NCBI GenBank assembly: GCA_016784085.1
Contig: JADHVH010000024.1
Location: forward strand, 1-7,176
Source of the DNA: Candidatus Pacearchaeota archaeon
Lineage (GTDB): Archaea > Nanobdellota > Nanobdellia > Pacearchaeales > GW2011-AR1
DNA length: 7,176 nt
Reading direction: 5' to 3'
Shown here: in pieces, positions 1-6,152 of the stretch
How positions within the stretch are numbered: position 1 is the stretch's first letter
Layout: each line of letters starts with the position of its first letter
The notes under the pieces: generated by a model
What the model saw: only the letters and a program-made list of their open reading frames with translations
Told to the model about the DNA's origin: nothing
Database searches by the model: none
Translations under genes and position numbers: made by a program

Positions 1-734
1 ATAATCAAGATGATGATTCTGAAGAAAGGGATGATGAAAATGAGACTGAAGAATTTGAATATGAAAATGAAACAGATGATGAAGAAAAATTTGAATATGA
101 GTACGAATATGAAAGAGAAATTGAAAATGCTACTGGTAAATTTAAGTATAAGGAAAAAGTTAAAATAAATTCTCAAAATAGAATTAAATATGAATATGGT
201 CAAGAAATTGAACTTCCAGAAAATTGTAGACAAACAGGTAATGTGACCAAATGTAATCTAGGAAATGGAACAAGACAGATGACAATTATTGCTGGCAAAT
301 CTGGAAATATTATTATTCAAAGTAAAGGAGTTAATATGTCTACAAAAGTAGAATTATTTCAATCAAAAAATGGTTTATTTGCTTTGTTAAATGATAATAG
401 TACCAAAGCAATTAATTATCTTCCAGATGAAATTAAATCTAAATTAAAAGAAAAAGTTAAGTATAGAATTAATGATAGTGAAATAGAAATTGAATTAGAT
501 GAAGAAGGAGAATATAAAATTAATTATCAAAAGGAAGCTAAATTTCTTGGAATGTTTAAAGTTAAAGAAAAAGTTCGAGCTAAAGTTAATTCTGAAACAG
601 GAGAATTGATCAGAGAAAGAAATTCATGGTGGGGATTTTTAGCTAGAGATATTCTAGAAGATGGTGAAAATAATTCTACAAAAGAAATTGGTTTTGAAGA
701 AATTAGTGAAAATCAAACAAACGAAAGTCAATAA
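1..734 (+). CDS. 5'-truncated gene for a probable secreted acidic protein with C-terminal PepSY-like 'AETGE...WW' module
   Basis: The frame is open from the first complete codon at position 3 to the TAA at 732-734 (243 residues visible), so the true start lies outside the window. The first 40 or so visible residues are extremely rich in Glu and Asp, with repeated FEYE units (the DNA word TTTGAATATGA occurs at 54-64 and 90-100). A Lys/Ile-rich, beta-strand-like stretch follows. The end carries KVNSETGEL followed by SWWGFLARD, the pattern I recall from the C terminus of hypothetical exported proteins common in DPANN archaea, where it reads roughly AETGE...PWWxFLA. That stretch resembles PepSY-type repeats. 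A signal peptide would be expected in the missing part, so export is inference and the function is unknown. The GTG at 243 is not the start, because the same frame reads as convincing protein upstream. An in-frame ATG at 336 has AAAGGAG five bases before it and could be an internal start, but conserved-looking protein precedes it too. The gene converges with the minus-strand gene, with three bases between the stops. Confidence 0.8.
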   Translation, partial: NQDDDSEERDDENETEEFEYENETDDEEKFEYEYEYEREIENATGKFKYKEKVKINSQNRIKYEYGQEIELPENCRQTGNVTKCNLGNGTRQMTIIAGKSGNIIIQSKGVNMSTKVELFQSKNGLFALLNDNSTKAINYLPDEIKSKLKEKVKYRINDSEIEIELDEEGEYKINYQKEAKFLGMFKVKEKVRAKVNSETGELIRERNSWWGFLARDILEDGENNSTKEIGFEEISENQTNESQ

Positions 735-737
735 AAA

Positions 738-1229
738 TTAATTCTTTTTTATATAATTCTTTAAATCATTTATGTAACTTGTAGAATTAAAAAATAAACT
801 ATTTAGACTGATTCCTGCATATGCTTTTTTTGTTTTATATGCCACCCCCATCCTAATTATATTTGCTAAATTCATTGCACCAACAACACCCCACCCAGCT
901 GTATCTGGATTAACGTCTATTCCTGTTAAAGATGAAACTCCCATTGCAAGACCTTTTGCCATGGGGTAATATTGATAAGATAATGCACATATGAGAACTC
1001 CATTTTTTAATGTTAATTTATATGGTTCTTTATTTGCAATTTCTGCAAATCTTTCCTGATCCTTTCTTTTCAATTCCCCCCCAAAATATGCTTGAAGAAA
1101 CCAATCTGCAGGTTCTAAAAAGTTATGGTCTTTTAATAGACTGTATAACTTTATGATGCCATTATTTATTATCCCTGGTTTAATGAAATTACTTTCTGTT
1201 AATATTTCTAATTGTGATTTTTTCTTCAT
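738..1229 (-). CDS. hypothetical protein, unrecognised family
   Basis: This 163-residue ORF starts with ATG (complement of 1227-1229) and ends at a TAA at 740-738. I do not recognise the protein. The N-terminal half (about 1-75) is mixed charged and aromatic, with EPADWFLQAYFGG at 39-51 and a charged KRKDQERF at 54-61. The second half (about 76-147) is Gly/Ala-rich and moderately hydrophobic (NGVLICALSYQYYPMAKGL, then AGWGVVGAMNLANIIRMGV), which could be a membrane-associated or buried helical region. No signal peptide, metal-binding cluster or nuclease motif is visible. It is real rather than a shadow: a TATA box sits at the right distance from the ATG for a leaderless or short-leader transcript, nothing on the plus strand competes, and the composition is protein-like throughout. 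It is transcribed divergently from the nuclease gene and converges on the acidic-protein gene, so its neighbours give no functional hint. Confidence 0.75.
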   Translation of the reverse strand: MKKKSQLEILTESNFIKPGIINNGIIKLYSLLKDHNFLEPADWFLQAYFGGELKRKDQERFAEIANKEPYKLTLKNGVLICALSYQYYPMAKGLAMGVSSLTGIDVNPDTAGWGVVGAMNLANIIRMGVAYKTKKAYAGISLNSLFFNSTSYINDLKNYIKKN

Positions 1230-1256
1230 TTTAGATTAAAATTGAGAGTTGTTTTA

Positions 1257-1265
1257 TTTTATAAA
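1257..1265 (-). promoter_or_regulatory. TATA box for the minus-strand hypothetical gene
   Basis: Read on the minus strand this is TTTATAAAA, a good archaeal TATA element. Its centre lies about 32 bases before the ATG at 1229, which predicts a transcript start at about 1235 and a leader of only a few bases. No Shine-Dalgarno sequence precedes the ATG, which fits near-leaderless expression. Confidence 0.5.
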
Positions 1266-1280
1266 CGCTTTCACCAACAT

Positions 1281-1288
1281 TTTATAAA
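1281..1288 (+). promoter_or_regulatory. TATA box for the PD-(D/E)XK nuclease gene
   Basis: TTTATAAA is centred about 48 bases before the nuclease ATG. Initiation 25-27 bases downstream would give a leader of about 20 bases that contains the ribosome-binding site at 1321-1327. The octamer is self-complementary, so it could be read in either direction. A weaker alternative, GTTATAGTAAA at 1305-1315, would imply a leaderless message. Confidence 0.45.
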
Positions 1289-1320
1289 CATTAAATTTTT
1301 TCAAGTTATAGTAAAATCTA

Positions 1321-1327
1321 AAGGAGG
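1321..1327 (+). promoter_or_regulatory. strong ribosome binding site of the nuclease gene
   Basis: AAGGAGG ends five bases before the ATG at 1333 and is the strongest Shine-Dalgarno sequence in the window. It fixes the nuclease start and contrasts with dut, trx and rpoH, which have none. Confidence 0.75.
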
Positions 1328-1332
1328 CCAAA

Positions 1333-2151
1333 ATGCCAATTTATTCACATTCGAGGTTAAGTACCTTTGAACAATGTGCCCTAAAATTTAAATATAAATA
1401 TATAGACAAAATTATTCCCCCTCTTGAAAAAAGTATAGAAATTCATTTGGGAAAAGTTTCCCACGAAGTTTTAGAATGGCTATATATAGAAGTTAAAAAA
1501 AATAATATTCCCAGTCTTGACGAGGCTTTACTTTATTATAGAAAAAAATGGGATGAAATGTGGGATCCTAAAATAGTTATTGTTCGAAAAGATTTAACTC
1601 GAGAAGATTATTATAACAAGGGAATAAAATTTATTATTGATTATTATATGAAAAATGCTCCTTTTGATGAAAATACTTTATCTGTTGAAGAAAAAATTAT
1701 GATTAATCTTGATGATGTTGGCCAATATAAAATACAGGGATTTATTGATCGTTTAGTCTATAATTTAAAAACAGAAGAATATGAAGTGCATGATTATAAA
1801 ACAGCAAATAATTTACCTCTCCCTGAAAAAGTTGATAATGATAGGCAGCTAGCTCTTTATTCTATAGCAATAAAGGAAAAATATGGCCAAGATAAAAAAG
1901 TTTTATTGGTTTGGCATTATTTAGCATATAATAGAAAAATACAATCTAGAAGAACAGATGAACAATTAAAAAAATTAAAGGAAGATACTTTTAAATTAAT
2001 TAAAAAAATAGAATCAACAACAGAATTTAATCCTAATAAGTCTACACTATGTAATTGGTGTGAATATAAATCTGCTTGCCCTCTTTGGAATGATAATCCT
2101 CCTACTACCAAGGAAGAAATTGAAAAAACTATTTCAGAAAAAAAGAATTAA
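1333..2151 (+). CDS. stand-alone PD-(D/E)XK (RecB/Cas4-like) nuclease with predicted 4Fe-4S cluster
   Basis: The 272-residue protein has the ordered motifs of the RecB/AddB/Cas4 nuclease family. These are His44 in GKVSHEVLE, Asp139 in QGFIDRL, Asp154-x-Lys156 in VHDYKTA, and the QxxxY motif Gln172...Tyr176 in DRQLALYSIA. Four cysteines are placed as in Fe-S members: Cys15 near the N terminus (TFEQCALKFKYKY) and Cys240, Cys243 and Cys249 at the C terminus (LCNWCEYKSACPLW). Together these support metal-dependent DNA cleavage in a cluster-stabilised fold (family knowledge). The physiological role, whether end resection, repair or replication processing, is inference. There is no helicase domain and no cas gene or repeat array nearby, so a CRISPR adaptation role is not supported. 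At this length it is a single-domain nuclease somewhat longer than typical Cas4. The start is set by AAGGAGG five bases upstream. A T-run after the stop suggests its own transcription unit. Confidence 0.9.
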   Translation: MPIYSHSRLSTFEQCALKFKYKYIDKIIPPLEKSIEIHLGKVSHEVLEWLYIEVKKNNIPSLDEALLYYRKKWDEMWDPKIVIVRKDLTREDYYNKGIKFIIDYYMKNAPFDENTLSVEEKIMINLDDVGQYKIQGFIDRLVYNLKTEEYEVHDYKTANNLPLPEKVDNDRQLALYSIAIKEKYGQDKKVLLVWHYLAYNRKIQSRRTDEQLKKLKEDTFKLIKKIESTTEFNPNKSTLCNWCEYKSACPLWNDNPPTTKEEIEKTISEKKN

Positions 2152-2170
2152 TTGTTTTTTAATCTATTTT
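2152..2170 (+). terminator. putative U-tract terminator after the nuclease gene
   Basis: TTGTTTTTT immediately follows the stop codon, with a second TTTT at 2167-2170. Archaeal termination typically uses such U-rich tracts without a hairpin. In this AT-rich background the signal is only suggestive. Confidence 0.35.
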
Positions 2171-2263
2171 GACATACCATATCTTGCAGAAAATCAATTT
2201 TTTATGTTGTTATGTTTTAGGAGATATAAAACTTTAAATAGAAAATTGAATTTTTAGATTAGC

Positions 2264-2271
2264 TTTATACA
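2264..2271 (+). promoter_or_regulatory. candidate TATA box for the nrdR-nrdJ operon (upstream model)
   Basis: TTTATACA here would place the transcript start near 2293, giving a leader of about 44 bases with the palindrome at 2298-2313 just downstream of +1. The element overlaps the upstream half-site ATACAA at 2267-2272. The alternative is TTGTATATT at 2308-2316, which overlaps the palindrome itself and would make nrdR leaderless, as seems common here. Under either model a protein bound to the two sites would block TBP or polymerase. Confidence 0.35.
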
Positions 2272-2282
2272 ATTTAGAGGCA
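2267..2282 (+). promoter_or_regulatory. possible second, degenerate NrdR box
   Basis: The left half, ATACAA at 2267-2272, is identical to the left half of the palindrome at 2298-2313, and the two start exactly 31 bases apart. Bacterial NrdR boxes usually occur as pairs about three helical turns apart, so the spacing is as expected. The right half is not conserved, so this is either a weak site or a chance half-site in AT-rich DNA. Confidence 0.35.
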
Positions 2283-2297
2283 TAATTTAGTCCAAAA

Positions 2298-2313
2298 ATA
2301 CAAGATATTGTAT
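2298..2313 (+). promoter_or_regulatory. NrdR box (operator) upstream of nrdR-nrdJ
   Basis: ATACAAGATATTGTAT is a 16-bp inverted repeat: arms ATACAA and TTGTAT are perfectly complementary around GATA. Set against the bacterial NrdR box as I know it (acaCwAtATaTwGtgt), it matches 13 of 16 positions, including every strongly conserved one (C4, w5, A6, A8, T9, T11, w12, G13). It lies 23 bases before the nrdR ATG, directly upstream of the gene for the cognate repressor, which is the usual autoregulatory arrangement. Binding has not been shown. Confidence 0.7.
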
Positions 2314-2336
2314 ATTTTATAAAAAGAGAAATTAAG

Positions 2337-2777
2337 ATGGAATGTATATATTGTTCGCATAATAAGACAAAAGTTACAGATAAGAGACCCTCTCCTGATG
2401 GAACAAGAAGAAGAAGAGAATGCAAAAAATGCAAAAAAAGATTTACAACCTATGAAAAAATTGGAAAAAATAATTTTTACATAATTAAAAAAGATGGAAA
2501 TAGAGAAAAATTTGATAAAAACAAACTTGAAAAAGGAATCTACAAGGCTTTTGAAAAAAGGCCTATTTCTCAAGAGAAAATAGATAAAATGATTAATGAT
2601 ATTGAAGAAATATTAAGAAGAAAGGGTAAAAGAGAATTAAAAAGCACTGTTATTGGAGAACTTATTATGAAAAAAATTAAAAAATTAGATAATGTTGCAT
2701 ATATCCGATTTGCATCTGTATATAGAGACTTTCAAGACATAAAAGATTTTAAAGCTGAATTACGGGAGTTAAATTAA
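2337..2777 (+). CDS. nrdR: transcriptional repressor NrdR
   Basis: At 146 residues it is close to the usual length of about 150 and collinear with bacterial NrdR throughout. The N-terminal zinc ribbon uses Cys3, Cys6, Cys29 and Cys32, with the family signature DGTRRRREC and the RFTTYE that ends the ribbon. An ATP-cone domain follows from about residue 46 to 138 (KKDGNREKFDKNKLEKGIYKAF, with FEKRPIS, ...DNVAYIRFASVYRDFQDI). In bacteria NrdR reads the ATP/dATP balance through the cone and represses ribonucleotide reductase genes. Here it precedes nrdJ with no intervening base, and a good NrdR box lies upstream, so autoregulated control of the operon is likely. NrdR is mainly a bacterial protein, so finding it beside rpoH of an archaeon suggests old transfer from bacteria. 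The base composition matches its neighbours, so any transfer has been ameliorated. There is no clear Shine-Dalgarno sequence before the ATG. Confidence 0.95.
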   Translation: MECIYCSHNKTKVTDKRPSPDGTRRRRECKKCKKRFTTYEKIGKNNFYIIKKDGNREKFDKNKLEKGIYKAFEKRPISQEKIDKMINDIEEILRRKGKRELKSTVIGELIMKKIKKLDNVAYIRFASVYRDFQDIKDFKAELRELN

Positions 2778-5351
2778 ATGGAGGAAAAAGTGATTATGAT
2801 ACAAGAAAAAGAAGTTGAAAAGACAATTTATCCTTATGAAGATGCTGTTAAATCATCTATAGAATATTTTAAAGGAGATGACCTTGCTGGAACTGTCTGG
2901 GTAAACAAATATGCTCTTAAGGATTCTAAAGGAACTATTTATGAAAAAAATCCAGACCACATGCATCAAAGAATTGCAAATGAAATTGAAAGAATTGAAT
3001 TAAAAAAGAATTATCCTAATCCTTTATCTTCTGAAGAAGTTTATGGTTTACTTAAAGATTTCAAATATATTATTCCAGGAGGAAGTCCAATGTCAGGTAT
3101 TGGAAATAATTTTCAAAAAGTTTCTTTATCCAATTGTTTTGTTATTGGAAATGAATCTAATTCAGATTCATATGGGGGAATAATGAAGGTAGATCAGGAA
3201 CAAGTTCAATTAATGAAAAGAAGAGGAGGAGTAGGTCATGATTTGTCCCATTTACGTCCAGGAGGAAGCCCTATTGAAAATAGCGCACTTACTTCAACAG
3301 GAATAGTTCCATTTATGGAAAGATATTCAAATTCAACAAGAGAAGTGGCACAGGATGGAAGAAGAGGAGCATTAATGTTAAGTATTTCTGTTAAACATCC
3401 TGACTCTGAACATTTTATTGATGCTAAAATGAGTCATGGCAAGGTTACTGGGGCAAATATTTCAGTAAAAATAGATGATGAATTTATGAGAGCTGTTGAA
3501 CAGGAAGGAAGTTATCTTCAAAAATATCCTATTTATTCTGAAGATCCACAATTTAAAAAAGAGATTAATGCAAAAAAAATATGGGATAAAATTATCCATA
3601 ATGCTTGGAAATCTGCAGAACCAGGAGTTTTATTTTGGGATACTATTGAAAGAGAATCTGTACCTGATTGTTATTCTGATTTAGGATTTAAAACAATTTC
3701 AACAAACCCCTGTGGTGAAATTCCTTTATGTCCCTATGATAGTTGTAGATTATTAGCTTTAAATTTATATGAATATGTTAAAAATCCATTTACAGATGAA
3801 GCTGAATTTGATTTTGAATTATTTAAAAAACATGCCCATTATGCCCAAAGAATTATGGATGATATTATTGATTTAGAAATTGAAAAAATTGATGCAATTC
3901 TTGAAAAAATAAAGAATGATCCTGAAGATGAAGAAATTAAAAGAAATGAATATCAATTATGGAATAACATTAGAAAAAAAAGTATTGAGGGAAGAAGAAC
4001 AGGTATTGGAATAACTGCAGAAGGAGATATGATTGCTGCACTTGGGTTAAGATATGGTGATCAACCTGCAACAAAATTTTCTACCAAAGTTCATAAAACA
4101 CTGGCTATTGAAATTTATAGATCTTCTATAAATCTTGCAAAAGAAAGAGGGCCCTTTCCTATTTTTGATTTTGAAAGAGAAGTTAATAATCCATTTATTC
4201 AAAGAATTTTTAATGAATCTCCAGACTTGGTTGATGAAATGAGACTTTATGGTAGGAGAAATATTGCCCTATTAACTGTAGCTCCTACAGGAACAGTTAG
4301 TTTGATGACTCAAACAACTTCTGGAATAGAACCAGTTTTTTTACCTGTTTATAATCGTAGAAGAAAAGTTAATCCTAATGATCGAAATGTCCAGGTTAAT
4401 TTTGTTGATGAAGTTGGAGATTCTTGGGAAGAATATAATGTTTTTCATCCTAAATTTAAAATTTGGTTACAGAAAAAAAATTATAATATAGAGGAGGTTA
4501 AAAAATTAAATCTAGAAGAACTAAATGAAATAGTTAAGAAATCTCCTTATTACAAGGCCACTTCTAATGATGTTGATTGGCTAGAAAAAGTTAGATTGCA
4601 AGGGGCTGTTCAAAAATGGGTTGACCATTCAATTAGTGTTACAATTAATCTTCCAAACGATGCTACAAAAGAACTAGTGAATAGACTATATATGGAAGGA
4701 TGGAAAGCTGGTTGTAAAGGAATTACAGTCTATAGAGATGGATCTAGAGATGGAGTTTTAATTGCTAAGAAAGAAATTAAAAAAGAGGAGGAAGATCCAA
4801 CTTTGAGATATAAACGTCCTAAAATTCTTGAAGCAGAAATTCAAAGATTTAACAATAATGATGAAAAATGGGTTGCTTTTGTGGGATTAAGAAAAGGTAA
4901 ACCTTATGAAATTTTTACAGGAATAATTGAAGATGATATGTTTGCAATTCCTAAATCAATTGAACATGGACAAATCATAAAAATAAGGGAAGAAAATGGT
5001 GAAGCAAGATATGATTTTAGATATAAGGATAAATATGGATATTTGAATACAGTGGGTGGTCTTTCCCATCAATTTAATAAAGAATTTTGGAACTATGCTA
5101 AATTAATTTCAAGTGTTTTAAGACATGGTATGCCTCTAAAAAATGTTGTTAATTTAATTGATTCTTTAAACTTTGATAGTGAAAATATAAATTCTTGGAA
5201 GGCTGGTGTAAAAAGGGCTCTTAAAAAATATGTTCCAAATGGGACTAAAGTTAGTAAAGGCCAAAAATGTAAAGAATGTAATTCTGAAAATTTAGTCTAT
5301 CAAGAAGGATGTCTTACATGCACAAATTGTGGTTCCTCTAAATGTAGTTAA
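2778..5351 (+). CDS. nrdJ: adenosylcobalamin-dependent (class II) ribonucleoside-diphosphate reductase NrdJ
   Basis: This enzyme reduces ribonucleotides to deoxyribonucleotides using a cobalamin-generated thiyl radical. The 857 residues hold an alpha/beta barrel with Cys120 (LSNCFVIG) and Cys323 as the redox pair. The thiyl cysteine Cys312 lies in NPCGEIPL, flanked by Asn310 and Glu314. The Cys312-Cys323 spacing of 11 equals that of the Thermotoga maritima enzyme. The APTGTVSLM substrate loop begins at Ala502. From about residue 675 comes the extension common in class II enzymes (RPKILEAEI...KPYEIFTG). The tail is Cys-rich (Cys831, 834, 845, 848, 851, 856), probably a zinc ribbon plus redox shuttle. 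There is no N-terminal ATP cone, so activity control may fall to NrdR. The nrdR stop abuts this ATG. GGGAG at 2764-2768 supports it, but GGAGG at 2780-2784 lies just inside and could serve GTG 2790 or ATG 2796 instead, which would shorten the protein by 4 or 6 residues. Confidence 0.96.
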   Translation: MEEKVIMIQEKEVEKTIYPYEDAVKSSIEYFKGDDLAGTVWVNKYALKDSKGTIYEKNPDHMHQRIANEIERIELKKNYPNPLSSEEVYGLLKDFKYIIPGGSPMSGIGNNFQKVSLSNCFVIGNESNSDSYGGIMKVDQEQVQLMKRRGGVGHDLSHLRPGGSPIENSALTSTGIVPFMERYSNSTREVAQDGRRGALMLSISVKHPDSEHFIDAKMSHGKVTGANISVKIDDEFMRAVEQEGSYLQKYPIYSEDPQFKKEINAKKIWDKIIHNAWKSAEPGVLFWDTIERESVPDCYSDLGFKTISTNPCGEIPLCPYDSCRLLALNLYEYVKNPFTDEAEFDFELFKKHAHYAQRIMDDIIDLEIEKIDAILEKIKNDPEDEEIKRNEYQLWNNIRKKSIEGRRTGIGITAEGDMIAALGLRYGDQPATKFSTKVHKTLAIEIYRSSINLAKERGPFPIFDFEREVNNPFIQRIFNESPDLVDEMRLYGRRNIALLTVAPTGTVSLMTQTTSGIEPVFLPVYNRRRKVNPNDRNVQVNFVDEVGDSWEEYNVFHPKFKIWLQKKNYNIEEVKKLNLEELNEIVKKSPYYKATSNDVDWLEKVRLQGAVQKWVDHSISVTINLPNDATKELVNRLYMEGWKAGCKGITVYRDGSRDGVLIAKKEIKKEEEDPTLRYKRPKILEAEIQRFNNNDEKWVAFVGLRKGKPYEIFTGIIEDDMFAIPKSIEHGQIIKIREENGEARYDFRYKDKYGYLNTVGGLSHQFNKEFWNYAKLISSVLRHGMPLKNVVNLIDSLNFDSENINSWKAGVKRALKKYVPNGTKVSKGQKCKECNSENLVYQEGCLTCTNCGSSKCS

Positions 5352-5352
5352 T

Positions 5353-5357
5353 AGGAG
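5353..5357 (+). promoter_or_regulatory. ribosome binding site deciding the start of the small membrane protein
   Basis: AGGAG ends seven bases before the ATG at 5365 and lies just after the nrdJ stop. It selects that ATG over the in-frame ATG at 5329, which is buried in the 3' end of nrdJ. Confidence 0.65.
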
Positions 5358-5364
5358 AAAAATA

Positions 5365-5652
5365 ATGATTACATGGGTTTTAATGGTTCTTGATTTATTA
5401 TCTTTAGTATCTATAACTTTAATTCAATTTAAACTTGCAACAACTTTTCAATTTGTAATTCTTTCTTCAGGATATTTAATTTCTAAAGGAATTATTTTTA
5501 GAGATAATATGAGTTTGGTTGATTTGATTTGCGGATTTTATATTTTAATTGCTTTTTTTCTAAATATCTCATCTTTTATTTATTATTTAATCGTTGGTTG
5601 GTTTGCATATAAATTAATCTTTACCATAATTTTTGCGTCACTAAACCATTAA
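5365..5652 (+). CDS. small integral membrane protein, four predicted helices
   Basis: The 95-residue protein is almost entirely hydrophobic and probably crosses the membrane four times (about residues 2-20, 25-46, 51-70 and 73-92). Short polar turns lie near Lys42 and in FRDN at 46-49. No catalytic motif is visible. It resembles, from memory, a class of small membrane proteins of unknown function that is common in DPANN and other archaea, with a YLISKGIIF-like second helix and an acidic start to the third (SLVDLICGFY). The start at 5365 is chosen because AGGAG lies at the proper distance and because it begins after the nrdJ stop. The in-frame ATG at 5329 would add 12 hydrophilic residues encoded inside nrdJ. 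Separated from nrdJ by 13 bases, it is very likely co-transcribed with it. A link to nucleotide reduction or cobalamin uptake is only a guess from position. Confidence 0.75.
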   Translation: MITWVLMVLDLLSLVSITLIQFKLATTFQFVILSSGYLISKGIIFRDNMSLVDLICGFYILIAFFLNISSFIYYLIVGWFAYKLIFTIIFASLNH

Positions 5653-5660
5653 TAATAGAA

Positions 5661-5668
5661 TTTAAATA
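5661..5668 (+). promoter_or_regulatory. TATA box of dut (leaderless)
   Basis: TTTAAATA is centred 25 bases before the dut ATG at 5690, so transcription should begin at or next to the start codon. No Shine-Dalgarno sequence lies between them. This is the standard archaeal leaderless layout and argues that dut has its own promoter, separate from nrdR-nrdJ. Confidence 0.65.
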
Positions 5669-5689
5669 GGGCCAATTTTACTTTACATT

Positions 5690-6121
5690 ATGAAAATTCA
5701 AATAAAGAAAATTTCTGAAGATGCGATAATTCCAAAATATGTTCATGAAGGAGATTCTGGTTTTGATTTTTATTCTATAGAAGACCATAAACTTGCTCCT
5801 GGAAAAAGAATTTTGGTTAAAACAGGTTTACAAATGTCAATACCTCTTGGCTATGAACTTCAAATAAGACCTAAATCAGGATTGGCTCTTAAAAATGGTA
5901 TCACAATTTTAAATACTCCTGGAACTATTGATGCAGGGTATCGTGGAGAAATAGGTATTATTCTTATTAATTTAAGTGAGGAAGAATATTCTATAGAAAA
6001 AGGGAAAAAAATTGCTCAAGGAGTAGTTTGCAGAGTTGAAAATCCTGAAATAGAAGAAGTAGATGAATTATCTGAAACTTCTAGAGGTGAGGGTGGTTTT
6101 GGATCCACAGGATTACATTAA
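5690..6121 (+). CDS. dut: trimeric dUTP diphosphatase (dUTPase)
   Basis: The enzyme hydrolyses dUTP to dUMP and pyrophosphate, keeping uracil out of DNA and supplying the dTMP precursor. All five motifs of the homotrimeric all-beta family are present in 143 residues, the usual length. They are motif I GDSGFDFYS (21-29), motif II RPKSGLAL (60-67), motif III NTPGTIDAGYRGEI (75-88) with catalytic Asp81 and Tyr84, motif IV KGKKIAQGVV (104-113) and motif V RGEGGFGSTG (132-141) with Arg132 and the base-stacking Phe137. The intact P-loop-like motif V and the short chain favour dUTPase over bifunctional dCTP deaminase. It follows the ribonucleotide reductase operon in the same direction but has its own TATA box and starts leaderless. 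It belongs functionally with nrdJ, downstream of its products. Confidence 0.95.
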   Translation: MKIQIKKISEDAIIPKYVHEGDSGFDFYSIEDHKLAPGKRILVKTGLQMSIPLGYELQIRPKSGLALKNGITILNTPGTIDAGYRGEIGIILINLSEEEYSIEKGKKIAQGVVCRVENPEIEEVDELSETSRGEGGFGSTGLH

Positions 6122-6122
6122 A

Positions 6123-6130
6123 TTTATAAA
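6123..6130 (+). promoter_or_regulatory. TATA box of trx (leaderless)
   Basis: TTTATAAA follows the dut stop by one base and is centred 26-27 bases before the ATG at 6153, predicting initiation at the start codon. There is no Shine-Dalgarno sequence. The position supports ATG 6153 as the true start. Confidence 0.65.
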
Positions 6131-6152
6131 TATATTATTTTTAAAAAATAAA

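Noticed and set aside
243..734. The first gene as a complete 163-residue protein starting at GTG 243
   Set aside because: The same frame is open and protein-like back to position 3, so the gene is truncated by the window edge rather than starting here.
1917..2111. Minus-strand ORF inside the nuclease gene
   Set aside because: It is antisense to a well-supported nuclease and overlaps its conserved C-terminal cysteine region; a shadow frame.
1333..2151. The nuclease as part of a CRISPR-Cas locus
   Set aside because: No repeat-spacer array and no cas1, cas2 or effector genes are present in the window; Fe-S PD-(D/E)XK nuclease alone is not enough.
2060..2257. Plus-strand ORF across the end of the nuclease gene
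   Set aside because: It is out of frame with the Fe-S cysteine motif and has no RBS or promoter; low-complexity hydrophobic translation of AT-rich DNA.
2234..2573. Two minus-strand ORFs (2234-2434 and 2274-2573) opposite the start of nrdR
   Set aside because: They lie antisense to the NrdR zinc ribbon and operator and translate into Phe/Ser-rich low-complexity sequence typical of antisense AT-rich frames.
3496..3684. Plus-strand ORF inside nrdJ
   Set aside because: It is an out-of-frame shadow within the conserved reductase barrel.
6063..6152. N-terminal extension of thioredoxin from ATG 6063
   Set aside because: It would overlap dut motif V and add 30 residues unlike any thioredoxin; the TATA box spacing supports ATG 6153.
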